Virus record (IMG/VR): IMGVR_UViG_3300005538_000007 | Location: 1-35,949 of that record | Source of the DNA: a virus | Reading direction: 5' to 3' (one strand) | Length of the DNA stretch: 35,949 nucleotides | Shown: positions 1 through 7,131 of the stretch, piece by piece | Layout: every line of letters starts with the position of its first letter | How positions within the stretch are numbered: position 1 is the first letter of the stretch | Notes under the pieces: model-generated | The model's database searches: none | What the model was told of the DNA's origin: nothing | The model's input: only the letters and a program-made list of their open reading frames with translations | Made by a program: the position numbers and the translations under genes

Positions 1-43
1 CGTGGTCGTGGTCGCGGTCGGGGTCGCGGTCGGGGTCGCAGTC
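1..43. repeat. Start of the hexanucleotide repeat; 1-38 identical to the window's last 38 bases
   Basis: This is a GGTCGN hexamer array. Positions 1-38 match 35912-35949 base for base, and each flank continues the same array, so the window is most simply a circular molecule written with a 38-base overlap. Joined this way, the array runs unbroken from 35861 to position 43 and lies inside a small reading frame that starts at 35827 and stops at 48-50. A true terminal repeat of a linear virion genome is the alternative. Confidence 0.85.
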
Positions 44-63
44 CGATTGAGAGCCACCGCCAG

Positions 64-1026
64 ATGCTCGGCGACAAGGACGACGTCTCCGCCTACATGC
101 CGTGGTGGCTCGGCGACTACCGCCGCGACACCGCCGACCTGAGCTGCCTTGAGCATGGCGCCTACCTGCAGCTCCTCGCCGAGCTGTGGCTGGCGCGCGG
201 TTACCTCAGCTACGACCCCGAGCGGCTGGCGCGGCGGATCCACCTCGACCCCACCCTGTGGGCGCCGGTGTGGAAGGCGATCGAGCGCTTCTTCGACGTG
301 TTCGAGGGCCGCATCAGCCAGAAGCGGTTGCTGCGCGAGCTCGAGAAGGCCCGCCAGATGCGCGGGGTTCTGTCGCGCGCCGGCAAGAGAGGCGCCGCGG
401 CGAAGTGGGGCCATGCCGCAACGAAGGATGGCCAGGCTATAGCCAGGCCAATGGCGGAAGGATGGCAATCATCACCATCACCAGATCCAGATCAGACAGG
501 AAGAGGAGAAGACTCCTCTTCCTCCCCCGCGCCCGCTCCGCGAGCGACGGGGGCGGCTGACGAAGCCGAGGCTCTTTTACTTTTCCCGGTCGTTCGGGGC
601 AGGCGGTCGAATGCACAGGAATGGCGCTTCACGGAGGCCGAGGCCACGGTGCTCCGCGAGGGCTTTCCCCATCTCGACGTGATCTCCGAAGCGAGAAAAG
701 CATGGGCCTGGATCGTCGCCAAACCGGAGCGCCGCAAGACCGCCAAGGGGATGCTGCCATTCCTCGTCGGCTGGCTCGGGCGGGCTCAGAACCGAGGCGG
801 GGCGCGTACCGGTCCACCGGCGGCTCCGCAGTGCGCATTCCACCGGGAGGTACCGGACAAACCGGCCACCGAAGTGGATCGCAACTGCCCGACGTGCAAA
901 GCACTCGGGACTCGGCGACGCGAGAAGAAAGCCGCCGGCGCCGAGCCGGAGGACATCGCGGCCATCATGGCGACCACCATGGCGACCTGGCCGCAGAGGG
1001 AGGCAGGTGAAAAAGCGCATCGCTGA
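64..1026 (+). CDS. DUF1376-family phage replication-type protein
   Basis: A 320-residue protein. Residues about 10-105 match the DUF1376 pattern: an early YMPWWLGDYRRDT motif, then LEHGAYLQLL and a conserved W-x-P helix, followed by a basic RAGKRGAAAKWG stretch. DUF1376 proteins sit in phage replication modules and are often compared to primosomal or O-type initiators; a biochemical role is not established. The C-terminus has a zinc-ribbon-like CxxH...CxxC near residues 258-285. The middle is Ser/Pro/Asp-rich and probably flexible. The start is chosen because family members begin a few residues before the YMP motif. On the circular map it follows the early operon, so it is probably its penultimate region. 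Confidence 0.8.
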   Translation: MLGDKDDVSAYMPWWLGDYRRDTADLSCLEHGAYLQLLAELWLARGYLSYDPERLARRIHLDPTLWAPVWKAIERFFDVFEGRISQKRLLRELEKARQMRGVLSRAGKRGAAAKWGHAATKDGQAIARPMAEGWQSSPSPDPDQTGRGEDSSSSPAPAPRATGAADEAEALLLFPVVRGRRSNAQEWRFTEAEATVLREGFPHLDVISEARKAWAWIVAKPERRKTAKGMLPFLVGWLGRAQNRGGARTGPPAAPQCAFHREVPDKPATEVDRNCPTCKALGTRRREKKAAGAEPEDIAAIMATTMATWPQREAGEKAHR

Positions 1027-1165
1027 CATCGAGATCCACAGGGCCAACCACGGCGACCACGACTGCGTGGTGCGCGCCAAGGTCGACGTCGAGACCGCGA
1101 GCGAGCCGCGTGGATCGCCGGTAACCGGGGCGACGTTCGGCAAGGGCAGGGGAGGGGTGAATTGA
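1007..1165 (+). CDS. Small hypothetical protein, 52 aa
   Basis: A GTG-started frame encoding 52 residues, beginning MKKRIADIEIHRANHGDHDC. A strong Shine-Dalgarno GAGGGAGG lies a few bases upstream. The gene overlaps the end of the DUF1376 gene by 20 bases and stops one base before the next ATG, the tight packing seen throughout the early operon. No family is recognised. The sequence alternates charged and hydrophobic residues like a short beta-rich domain (IADIEIH..., DCVVRAKVDVE) and ends in a Gly-rich tail. Confidence rests on spacing and ribosome site, not on homology. Confidence 0.6.
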   Translation: MKKRIADIEIHRANHGDHDCVVRAKVDVETASEPRGSPVTGATFGKGRGGVN

Positions 1166-1166
1166 T

Positions 1167-1448
1167 ATGGCGGCCGTGAGGACTGCCATCCCGGATCACG
1201 TGGCCGCCTATGCGGCCGCGCTCCGCGTGCGGATGTCGTGGCTCGACGTCGCCACTGTTGTGGAGCTGGCCGGCCTCGGCCGGTTCCATTGGAGCAAGCT
1301 CGCAGCGAAGGCCCAGGCTTGGGAGCGAAAGAACCTGAAGCCCGGCGCTCTCCACCGCGTGCGAGAGCTAGGTTTCGACCTCCGGCACGGGAAGGACGTG
1401 CGCATTGGAATCCGCCAACAGGCGCGAAGGGCAAGCGCAAGGAGGTGA
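1167..1448 (+). CDS. Hypothetical helical protein, 93 aa
   Basis: Encodes 93 mostly helical, basic residues. Segment 15-45 (RVRMSWLDVATVVELAGLGR, then a WSKLAAKAQAWE helix) could be a small helix-turn-helix domain, but no family is recognised. The ATG lies one base after the stop of the previous small gene, with a GGGGAGGGG ribosome site just before it. The Arg-rich C-terminus (QQARRASARR) would suit nucleic-acid binding. It appears to be the last well-supported gene of the early operon before the inverted-repeat spacer. Confidence 0.65.
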   Translation: MAAVRTAIPDHVAAYAAALRVRMSWLDVATVVELAGLGRFHWSKLAAKAQAWERKNLKPGALHRVRELGFDLRHGKDVRIGIRQQARRASARR

Positions 1449-1457
1449 ACCTGGTCT

Positions 1458-1595
1458 ATGACCCGCTGGCGGCCTATGATCCTGCCAATGGGCGATCAGC
1501 AGCCTGATGGACGCAGCCGCCGTGACGCCGGCGGGGGATCGGCTCGGGGCGGAGTGACCGTCCCGGTAGAGCGACGCCCTCCATCAGGCTGCTGA
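1458..1595 (+). CDS. Possible very small ORF across the inverted repeat
   Basis: A 45-codon frame starting MTRWRPMILPMGDQQ behind an AAGGAGG at 1439-1445. The spacer is long (12 bases), and the frame runs through the left arm, loop and right arm of the inverted repeat. Its Arg/Gly/Pro-rich translation looks like non-coding GC-rich DNA read by chance. A competing 20-codon frame starts at GTG 1445. Listed only because a good ribosome site has no better partner nearby. Confidence 0.2.
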   Translation: MTRWRPMILPMGDQQPDGRSRRDAGGGSARGGVTVPVERRPPSGC

Positions 1596-1601
1596 TCGCC
1601 C
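1490..1601. repeat. Perfect 22-bp inverted repeat with 68-base loop
   Basis: The arms 1490-1511 and 1580-1601 are exact reverse complements over 22 bp. The left arm contains GGCGATCAGCAGCCTGATGG. The 68-base loop is GC-rich. It lies between the last early gene and the first packaging gene. There is no T-tract after the right arm, so it is not a standard intrinsic terminator. Possible roles are a terminase recognition (pac or cos) site, a replication site or an RNA hairpin closing the early transcript; the sequence alone does not decide. Confidence 0.8.
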
Positions 1602-1700
1602 CCCTTCGCCGTCGACGAAAACGCGCAATCGCGACGCCAAGTTAGCCGCCGCCCCGTCGCTGCACGGCCGCGCGCGTAAGTAAAGCGCCCTCGCCGCACC

Positions 1701-1720
1701 GACGATCTATGCGGATCGTC
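1701..1720. promoter_or_regulatory. Short hairpin directly before the terminase small-subunit start
   Basis: GACGATC (1701-1707) and GATCGTC (1714-1720) are a perfect 7-bp inverted repeat around a 6-base loop, ending two bases before the GTG start at 1723. In mRNA it would cover the ribosome-binding region of the first packaging gene and could limit its translation. In DNA it could be a protein-binding site. The rest of 1602-1700 shows no recognisable gene or site. Confidence 0.4.
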
Positions 1721-1722
1721 CT

Positions 1723-2244
1723 GTGGACAACAGGGGCAGCGACGGCAGATTCGCACCCGGGCACAGCGGCAACCCCGGGGGGCGGCCGCAGGAGCTCCGC
1801 GCCCTCGTGTCCCGGCTCCGCGAGCGCAACTGGCCGCGCATCCCGAAGCTGCTGAGCCGCCTCTACCGGCTGGCGATGACCGACGACACCCTGGTCGGCG
1901 TCGCCGCCGCCCGGGTCTACCTCGATCGCCTGCTCGGCCCGCCCGAGAAGCAGCGCGATCCGCTGCGCCTGCCCGACGAAGCCCCCGGCGAGCCGGAGGC
2001 GGTCCTGCAGCAGGCGCTGACCCTGCTCTCGCAGCAGATCCACGCGCTCGCCGCCCGCGCCGCCATCGAGGGGCTGTCGCCCGAGGACTCCGCGGCGCTC
2101 GGGAGCCACTTCCGCGCCATCAGCGATCTGGCGCTCGGCCTCGGCCGCCTCGGCAAGGCATGGACGCCGGAGCGCCTGTGCGAGCTGCTCGGCGTCACCC
2201 TCGAGCAGGTCGAGCAGCTCCGTGGGAGGCCGGCCCTTGAATAG
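1723..2244 (+). CDS. DUF5681-containing protein, candidate terminase small subunit
   Basis: A 173-residue protein opening with GSDGRFAPGHSGNPGGRP, the DUF5681 signature (GRF..G.SGNP.GRP), known from phage proteins encoded beside the terminase. The remainder is helical, and its C-terminal segment (residues about 145-168, TPERLCELLGVTLEQVEQL) looks like a small HTH. Its position upstream of the large terminase supports a DNA-recognition role in packaging, which is inference. The start is GTG; the DUF5681 motif at the extreme N-terminus supports this start. The upstream ribosome site is weak and partly inside a hairpin. Confidence 0.7.
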   Translation: MDNRGSDGRFAPGHSGNPGGRPQELRALVSRLRERNWPRIPKLLSRLYRLAMTDDTLVGVAAARVYLDRLLGPPEKQRDPLRLPDEAPGEPEAVLQQALTLLSQQIHALAARAAIEGLSPEDSAALGSHFRAISDLALGLGRLGKAWTPERLCELLGVTLEQVEQLRGRPALE

Positions 2245-2695
2245 CGCCGATCGCACCCTGGTGCTTCACCCGGAGGGCGCGCTCATCACCCACTTCGCGG
2301 TCGTCGACTATGACGGGCGCCGCCACGGGCGGTTCCTGCGCGACTCGTTCGTGCGCAGCTCGCGCCGGCCGGCAGCGCACATCGAGCGCGCCATCATGCG
2401 CCCCGGGGTGCGCGTGCTGCTCGCCGCGCCCCATGACGACGGCGACAACTTCCTCGGCTGGGGTGCCTTCCATCGCGGCGAGAACCGCGTGGTCTACGTC
2501 TACGTCAAGCACCTCTACCGCCGCCGCCCGGGCGAGGAGTCGCCGTTCCGCATCGCGACCTCGCTCGCCATCGCGGCCGGCATCACGCACGAGCGGCCGG
2601 TGCTGTGCTCGTTCTGGGGCAAGGTGCCAGGCAAGCTGCTGGCGCGCCGGGACCCGGCCTATCCCCTCGAGTACGCGCCCCAGGTGCTGTCGTGA
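2237..2695 (+). CDS. GNAT-like phage protein of unknown role
   Basis: About 152 residues. The centre (FLGWGAFHRGENRVVYVYVKHLYRR) resembles the acetyl-CoA-binding beta-strand and loop of GNAT-fold proteins, and similar small proteins are commonly encoded next to phage terminases. No substrate is known, and acetyltransferase activity should not be assumed. The chosen start is TTG, seven bases after GGAGG at 2225-2229 and overlapping the previous stop (TTGAATAG). An in-frame GTG at 2222 would add five residues. A longer alternative frame in the same area is only a shadow. Confidence 0.6.
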   Translation: MNSADRTLVLHPEGALITHFAVVDYDGRRHGRFLRDSFVRSSRRPAAHIERAIMRPGVRVLLAAPHDDGDNFLGWGAFHRGENRVVYVYVKHLYRRRPGEESPFRIATSLAIAAGITHERPVLCSFWGKVPGKLLARRDPAYPLEYAPQVLS

Positions 2696-2766
2696 GGCGG
2701 CTTGGGCGCTGGCTGGCCATCGGCTGGTGGCTCATCGTGCGCGGGCCGGAGCGTGGGCTGCGATGA
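2692..2766 (+). CDS. Possible 24-residue membrane peptide
   Basis: A GTG frame overlaps the preceding stop as GTGA, and its own stop overlaps the next ATG as ATGA, so it exactly fills the only gap between two genes. It reads MRRLGRWLAIGWWLIVRG..., a basic start followed by a Trp-rich hydrophobic stretch, as in tiny membrane peptides. No strong ribosome site is visible, so any translation would depend on coupling. It may simply be a non-coding linker that happens to be open. Confidence 0.3.
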   Translation: MRRLGRWLAIGWWLIVRGPERGLR

Positions 2767-3008
2767 TCCGCGTCTCGCAGGTCAAGCTGAACGTCAGCCG
2801 GAACCTCGCCGGGCGTGGCCTGAGCCAGGTCCTCAGGGAGCCCGGCATGTACGTCGCGGAGGGCTGCGTCATCCTGCCCCGCACCCCCGGCCTCGCCATC
2901 CCGCTGCACCTCGTCGACGTGTGCGAGCTGGCAGAGGCGGAGGCTGCGCATGATCCCGGTCCGGTGGTTCAAGGGCGCGGTTCAGGGCGGCCCGGCAAGG
3001 CGCGATGA
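2763..3008 (+). CDS. Hypothetical protein, 81 aa, overlapping the terminase start
   Basis: Starts MIRVSQVKLNVSRNLAGRGL at an ATG overlapping the previous tiny frame. The first 60 residues look like an ordinary small beta-rich domain (...MYVAEGCVILPRTPGLAIPL). The last 20 are Gly/Arg-rich and lie in the 59-base overlap with the large-terminase gene, so they may be tolerated read-through rather than selected sequence. No family is recognised. The compact position suggests a packaging or head accessory protein. Confidence 0.55.
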   Translation: MIRVSQVKLNVSRNLAGRGLSQVLREPGMYVAEGCVILPRTPGLAIPLHLVDVCELAEAEAAHDPGPVVQGRGSGRPGKAR

Positions 3009-4314
3009 CAGACGACGTGCCCCCTTCGACCCGCGGCCGCTGCTCTTCCCGGCTCAGATCGCCGCGGTCTATGACCCGGCCCGCTGGCAGGCGTGGCCGG
3101 GCGGGCGCCAGGGCGGCAAGACCGACGGCCTCGAGAAGCTGCTCCTGCGCGTCGCCTCCGAGCGCAAGGGCCAGCTCGCGATCTACGTCAGCACCAGCAA
3201 GAAGCGCGCGGTCGCGACCATCTGGGACGAGCTCGTCACCCTCAACGCCGACTGCGGCCTGGGCGGCCGGGCGCGCGGCCACACGCTGCGCTTCCCCGGC
3301 GCCGGCGCCCTGGTCGTCACTGGCGTCGAGAACCGCCGCATGGCCAACGATCTGCGCGGGCGCAAGAAGGTCGCGCTCTACTGCCTCGACGAGGCCCAGG
3401 ACTGGCCCGACGAGCTCCTGCGCTACTTCTACGAGGCCGTCGTGTTCCCGTCGCTGTCAGCGGTCGGCGGCGCGGTGGTCGTGGCCGGCACCGGCGGGCC
3501 GCCGCGCGGCTTCTGGCACGAGGTCGCGACCAGCAAGCCCGAGTGGAGCCGCCACCGCTTCACCCCCCTCGGCAACCCGTTCCTGGTCGCCGGCGAGGCC
3601 CGCCGTCTCATCGACAAGGCGTGCGCCGATCGCGGGGTCGACGAGAGCGACCCCAGCATCCGGCGCGAGTTCTTCGCCGAATTCGTCAACGATGCCAACC
3701 GGCAGATCTTCCCGGTCAGCGACGCCAACCTCTACGACGCCGGCGAGCGGCCCGCGGGCAAGTGGTCGTTCGTCATCGCCTCGGACTTCGGCACTGTCGA
3801 CGCCGCGGCGGTCGTCGTGTGGGGCTGGACGTCCGCCAGTCCTCACCTGTGGGTCATCGAGACCGAGAAGCAGCACGCCCTCGGCGCCAGCGCCCAGGTC
3901 GCCCTCGTGCGCGCGGTGGCGGCCCGCTACAGCGGGCGCGGCCTGGTCGGCATTGTGGGCGATCCGGGCGGGGGAGGCGCGGGCCTGATGGTCGACCTGC
4001 GCCAGGAGCACCTCATCGGCATGGAAGCGGCCGAGAAGGCGGGCAAGGCCGCGGCCTGCATCGTCCTGCGCGACGGCCTGCGCTCGGGCAAGGTCAAGAT
4101 CCCGCGGGCCGAGCGCGAGTTCGTCGAGGAGCTGCGCACGCCCGAGTGGGATCCCGACGCCATCGGCAGCGTCATCCGCGGGCACATGCCCGACCGGGTG
4201 GACGCCGCGCTCTACGGCTACCGCAAGGCCGTGGGCATGCACCACTGGAAGGCGCCGGCGACGGAGCCGCAGAAGAGCGACCTGCACAAGGAGCTCGAAA
4301 GGAAGCTGTCATGA
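2950..4314 (+). CDS. terL: Terminase large subunit (ATPase-nuclease)
   Basis: The packaging motor that pumps phage DNA into the prohead and cuts concatemers. The 454 residues carry the full set of motifs: Walker A GGRQGGKT (51-58), Walker B VALYCLDEAQD (141-151), a coupling motif VVVAGTG (176-182), then the nuclease domain with acidic ASDFG (around 279), VGDPGGGG (around 338) and a final MPDRVDAALYGY (413-423). Length is typical. GGAGG lies about seven bases before the ATG, favouring this start despite the 59-base overlap with the previous gene. Its stop overlaps the next ATG (ATGA). Confidence 0.93.
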   Translation: MIPVRWFKGAVQGGPARRDDRRRAPFDPRPLLFPAQIAAVYDPARWQAWPGGRQGGKTDGLEKLLLRVASERKGQLAIYVSTSKKRAVATIWDELVTLNADCGLGGRARGHTLRFPGAGALVVTGVENRRMANDLRGRKKVALYCLDEAQDWPDELLRYFYEAVVFPSLSAVGGAVVVAGTGGPPRGFWHEVATSKPEWSRHRFTPLGNPFLVAGEARRLIDKACADRGVDESDPSIRREFFAEFVNDANRQIFPVSDANLYDAGERPAGKWSFVIASDFGTVDAAAVVVWGWTSASPHLWVIETEKQHALGASAQVALVRAVAARYSGRGLVGIVGDPGGGGAGLMVDLRQEHLIGMEAAEKAGKAAACIVLRDGLRSGKVKIPRAEREFVEELRTPEWDPDAIGSVIRGHMPDRVDAALYGYRKAVGMHHWKAPATEPQKSDLHKELERKLS

Positions 4315-4709
4315 AGTGCACCTGCGACCGCATCGCCGGCGAGCGCGTCCCCGAGGACGGGATCTGCCGTCGATGCGGCGGCCGCTGGCCAGGGTTCATC
4401 GACGTCGATGAGATTTGGAGCCTCGTCGACGGGCTGCGCGCCCGGGGCGTGCGCCAGTTCGAGGGCCTGGGCGTCAAGCTCACGCTCGATCCACCTCGGC
4501 TGGCGCCACCCGCGCCCATCCACCCGCGCGGCCCCAGCCCCGAGGAGATCCTCGAGGACCTGCGCCGCGTGGAGCAGGCCGGGCCGCCGGGGCTGGACGC
4601 GGTCGTCAACACGCCGGCCGGGCAAGCGCTCTATGGCAAGCCGCCGAGCTGGCGCCCGGCCCACCCCGAGTTCATGCCGCCCATCCCCAAGTCGCCGCCG
4701 CAGGAGTGA
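4311..4709 (+). CDS. Hypothetical zinc-binding protein between terminase and portal
   Basis: 132 residues. The N-terminus has two cysteine pairs (MKCTCDRI...GICRRCGGRWPGF), forming a small zinc-ribbon-like knob of about 25 residues. The rest is Pro-rich with short helices (SPEEILEDLRRVEQAG) and ends in a Pro-rich tail. It starts four bases inside the terminase gene, with GGAAG upstream, so it is translationally coupled to it. No family is recognised. Location suggests a packaging or head-assembly accessory role, without direct evidence. Confidence 0.65.
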   Translation: MKCTCDRIAGERVPEDGICRRCGGRWPGFIDVDEIWSLVDGLRARGVRQFEGLGVKLTLDPPRLAPPAPIHPRGPSPEEILEDLRRVEQAGPPGLDAVVNTPAGQALYGKPPSWRPAHPEFMPPIPKSPPQE

Positions 4710-4712
4710 GCC

Positions 4713-6596
4713 ATGGCCAAGCGCACGACCGCCGACGACACCGACCCGGGCAAGCACTGGTACAACGGCGCTCCCGATACCCTGCACCAGACGGTGACCC
4801 GCCTCGAGCACGCGCTCACGCCCGTGCGCTGGCTCGACGCCACCGCGATCCGCACCTACTACAGCGAGCCGGCGACCGACTGGCCCGCCGGCGTCACCCC
4901 GGGCGGCGAGGTCTCGGCCTACGTGCGCGCCCTGCGCGCCAAGATGCGCTTCAACCTGCTCAAGAGCTGCATCGACGCGCTGGCCTCGCAGATCGTCCAG
5001 GTCCCGGCGGTCGACGTGGCCACGGTCGGCGGCGGGGCGGCCCAGCAGCGCAGCGCCGAGGCCCTGGGGCTGTTCATCGACGGCGTGTTCGCGGCCAACG
5101 ACCTCGAGCGCACGCTGTGGAGCTGCTTCATCGACTGCTGCAACACGCGGGTGGCCGCCGTGCGCGTCGACGTCGACCGCGACGACAGCATCCGCATCGA
5201 GCGCCTGCCACCGTACACCATCGTCTGGCACCCCTACGAGGGCCTCAACCCGCGCAACCTCTACCTGCGCACGCCGGTGGCCAAGGCCGCGCTCATCGAG
5301 CGCTACCCCGAGCAGGCCAAGGCCATCGAGGCCGCGCCCCGCTACAAGCCCGACGAGCTGTGGGTCGGCGTGGACGGCGTCTACGGCTACGAGATGCCCT
5401 CGGAGATGGTGCTCTTCGAGGAGGGCTACCGCCGCTGCTCCCCGGGCAACGGCGGCAAGGACGGCGACGGTCGCTACGTGTGCGCCATCGGCAACGCCGT
5501 GCTCGACGACAGCGTCTATCCGCACGAGTTCCACACCATCGTGCCCCTGCGCTTCTCGCCCTCGTTCACCTCGTTCGCGGGCGTGCCGGCCTCCGATGTG
5601 CTGCTCGCCTACCAGGACGCCCTCGACCGCCACGCGAGCAACATCGACGAGGCCATGCAGCGCGGGTCGGTCCTGCGCGTGCTCATCCCGCGCGGCAGCG
5701 AGATCGACCCCGACTCGCTCACCAACATGCAGGGCTCGATCGTCGAGTACAACCCGGGCATGCCGCCCGAGTTCGTGCCGGGCGTGGCGCTGTCGCCCGA
5801 CTACTACCAGCGCGAGCAGCTCATCATCGATCGCGCCCACCAGTTCCTCGGGCTGTCGCCCAACGTGGCGAGCGGCACGCGCGCGCCGGGGGTGACGAGC
5901 GCCAAGGGCCAGCGCGAGGTCAAGCAGCTCGCCGACCAGCGCCTCATCCTGCACATGCAGAACGTCGACGGCTTCATCGAGCGCATCGCCAAGACCGTCA
6001 TCGCGGTCGCCGACTACCACTTCAAGGGCCGCCCCGGCGCCGAGATGCGCGCGCCCGGCGGCCGCTGGCTGCGCCGCGTGCGCTGGAGCGAGATCGGCTA
6101 CAAGGCCGAGAACTTCGAGGTCCACGTCGACACCGTCAACGCGCTCTCGCGCCACCCCGCCGCGCGCATCGAGGAGATCCTCGAGCTCGCCCAGGCCGGC
6201 ATCATCGACCAGCGCTACGCGCTCAAGCAGACCGGGATCAAGGACCTGCAGTCCATTCGCGACCAGGTCTTCGCGCCCGAGGAGCTGGCCGACAAGCAGA
6301 TCGAGCGCGCCCTCGCCGGCGACTACCTGGCCCCGGAGGTCTACCAGGGCGCGACCGGGTTGCAGTACCTCATCGACCGCGGCGGCGAGCGCTACGTGCA
6401 CGAGATGCTGCAGGACAAGCCGAGCGAGAACCTGCGCGACCTGCGCAAGCTCATCGAGCAGGCCAAGGACCTGCTCAAGCAGGCCCAGCCGCCGCCTCCG
6501 CCGGCCGCCAACGGGCCGCCGCCGGGACCGCCGGCCAACGTGGACGCCAACGGGCAGACGCCGCCGCCCCCGGGCCCGACTCCGGTGCAGGCGTAG
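4713..6596 (+). CDS. Portal protein
   Basis: 627 residues, the size of podovirus-type portals, placed right after the terminase. Portals form the dodecameric DNA channel at one head vertex. Supporting segments are the N-terminal RFNLLKSCIDALASQI, the wing-like LPPYTIVWHPYEG with YPHEFHTIVPLRF, and a long helical C-terminal half with EQLIIDRAHQFLGLSPNVAS and many heptad-like stretches. The final 45 residues are extremely Pro-rich (PPPPPAANGPPPGPP) and probably disordered. Assignment rests on order, size and general resemblance rather than a single diagnostic motif. Confidence 0.8.
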   Translation: MAKRTTADDTDPGKHWYNGAPDTLHQTVTRLEHALTPVRWLDATAIRTYYSEPATDWPAGVTPGGEVSAYVRALRAKMRFNLLKSCIDALASQIVQVPAVDVATVGGGAAQQRSAEALGLFIDGVFAANDLERTLWSCFIDCCNTRVAAVRVDVDRDDSIRIERLPPYTIVWHPYEGLNPRNLYLRTPVAKAALIERYPEQAKAIEAAPRYKPDELWVGVDGVYGYEMPSEMVLFEEGYRRCSPGNGGKDGDGRYVCAIGNAVLDDSVYPHEFHTIVPLRFSPSFTSFAGVPASDVLLAYQDALDRHASNIDEAMQRGSVLRVLIPRGSEIDPDSLTNMQGSIVEYNPGMPPEFVPGVALSPDYYQREQLIIDRAHQFLGLSPNVASGTRAPGVTSAKGQREVKQLADQRLILHMQNVDGFIERIAKTVIAVADYHFKGRPGAEMRAPGGRWLRRVRWSEIGYKAENFEVHVDTVNALSRHPAARIEEILELAQAGIIDQRYALKQTGIKDLQSIRDQVFAPEELADKQIERALAGDYLAPEVYQGATGLQYLIDRGGERYVHEMLQDKPSENLRDLRKLIEQAKDLLKQAQPPPPPAANGPPPGPPANVDANGQTPPPPGPTPVQA

Positions 6597-6623
6597 GAGG
6601 GGCGCCATGGCCGCGAGGGAGCA

Positions 6624-7007
6624 ATGAAGATGACCAAGCTGGCCGTGGACGCGGCGGTGAGGGACGTGCGCGACAAGCGCATCGATCAGGCGCCCGCGCG
6701 CGATCCGTTCATCGACAACCTGCTGAGCGCCCTCGGCTTCGACCCGGCGACACACGACATCTGGGTCGCGAACCATCCCTGCAAAGGGATCAGGGTGGTC
6801 GACGACAAGCGCGAGCCGGTGGCGTTCTTCAGCGAGAAGCAGCTCAAGCGCTTCGGCACGTCGGAGGAGTTCGCCAGGGAGGCCACCGCCGACGAGCACG
6901 AGGCGATCGCCGAGCTCGAGAACGCGGAGGCCGAGAAGGCTGCAAAGGAGGGGCGCCATGCCACTGAACAAGAAGGGCAAGAAGATCCGGGCCGCGATGG
7001 AGCGTGA
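6624..7007 (+). CDS. Hypothetical acidic-helical protein, 127 aa
   Basis: Starts MKMTKLAVDAAVRDVRDKRI behind a GAGGGAG ribosome site. A compact domain (residues 25-75, with FDPATHDIWVANHPCKG and EPVAFFSEKQLKRF) is followed by a Glu/Ala-rich helix. The last 17 codons overlap the next small gene in another frame and read as low-complexity Gly/Gln/Glu. No family is recognised. The location between portal and scaffold suggests a head accessory protein. Confidence 0.6.
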   Translation: MKMTKLAVDAAVRDVRDKRIDQAPARDPFIDNLLSALGFDPATHDIWVANHPCKGIRVVDDKREPVAFFSEKQLKRFGTSEEFAREATADEHEAIAELENAEAEKAAKEGRHATEQEGQEDPGRDGA

Positions 7008-7131
7008 GTACGGCTCCGAGAAGGGCAAGCGCGTGTTCTACGCCTCGGAGAACTCGGGCCGCGTCAAGGGCGTGACCAAGGCGCCGACCCATGAGCGGGC
7101 GCGCGCCGCCGCGGGGGGCAAGCGTGGCTGA
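6958..7131 (+). CDS. Small basic conserved phage protein, 57 aa
   Basis: A gene nested across the end of its neighbour, with an excellent AAGGAGG ribosome site about seven bases before the ATG. The product starts MPLNKKGKKIRAAMEREYGS and continues GKRVFYASENSGRVKGV. This pattern (G-x-K-I-x-x-A-M...Y-G...K-G-x-x-V-F-Y-A-S-x-N-x-G) is familiar from short phage proteins encoded near portal and capsid genes, whose role is unknown. It is strongly basic. The stop overlaps the next start region. Confidence 0.75.
   Translation: MPLNKKGKKIRAAMEREYGSEKGKRVFYASENSGRVKGVTKAPTHERARAAAGGKRG

Noticed and set aside
4218-7028. A minus-strand open frame of 936 codons
   Set aside because: It lies antisense to the portal and neighbouring genes and has Val/Asp/Gly/Arg/His-rich composition without motifs. 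Very high third-position GC leaves antisense frames open by chance.
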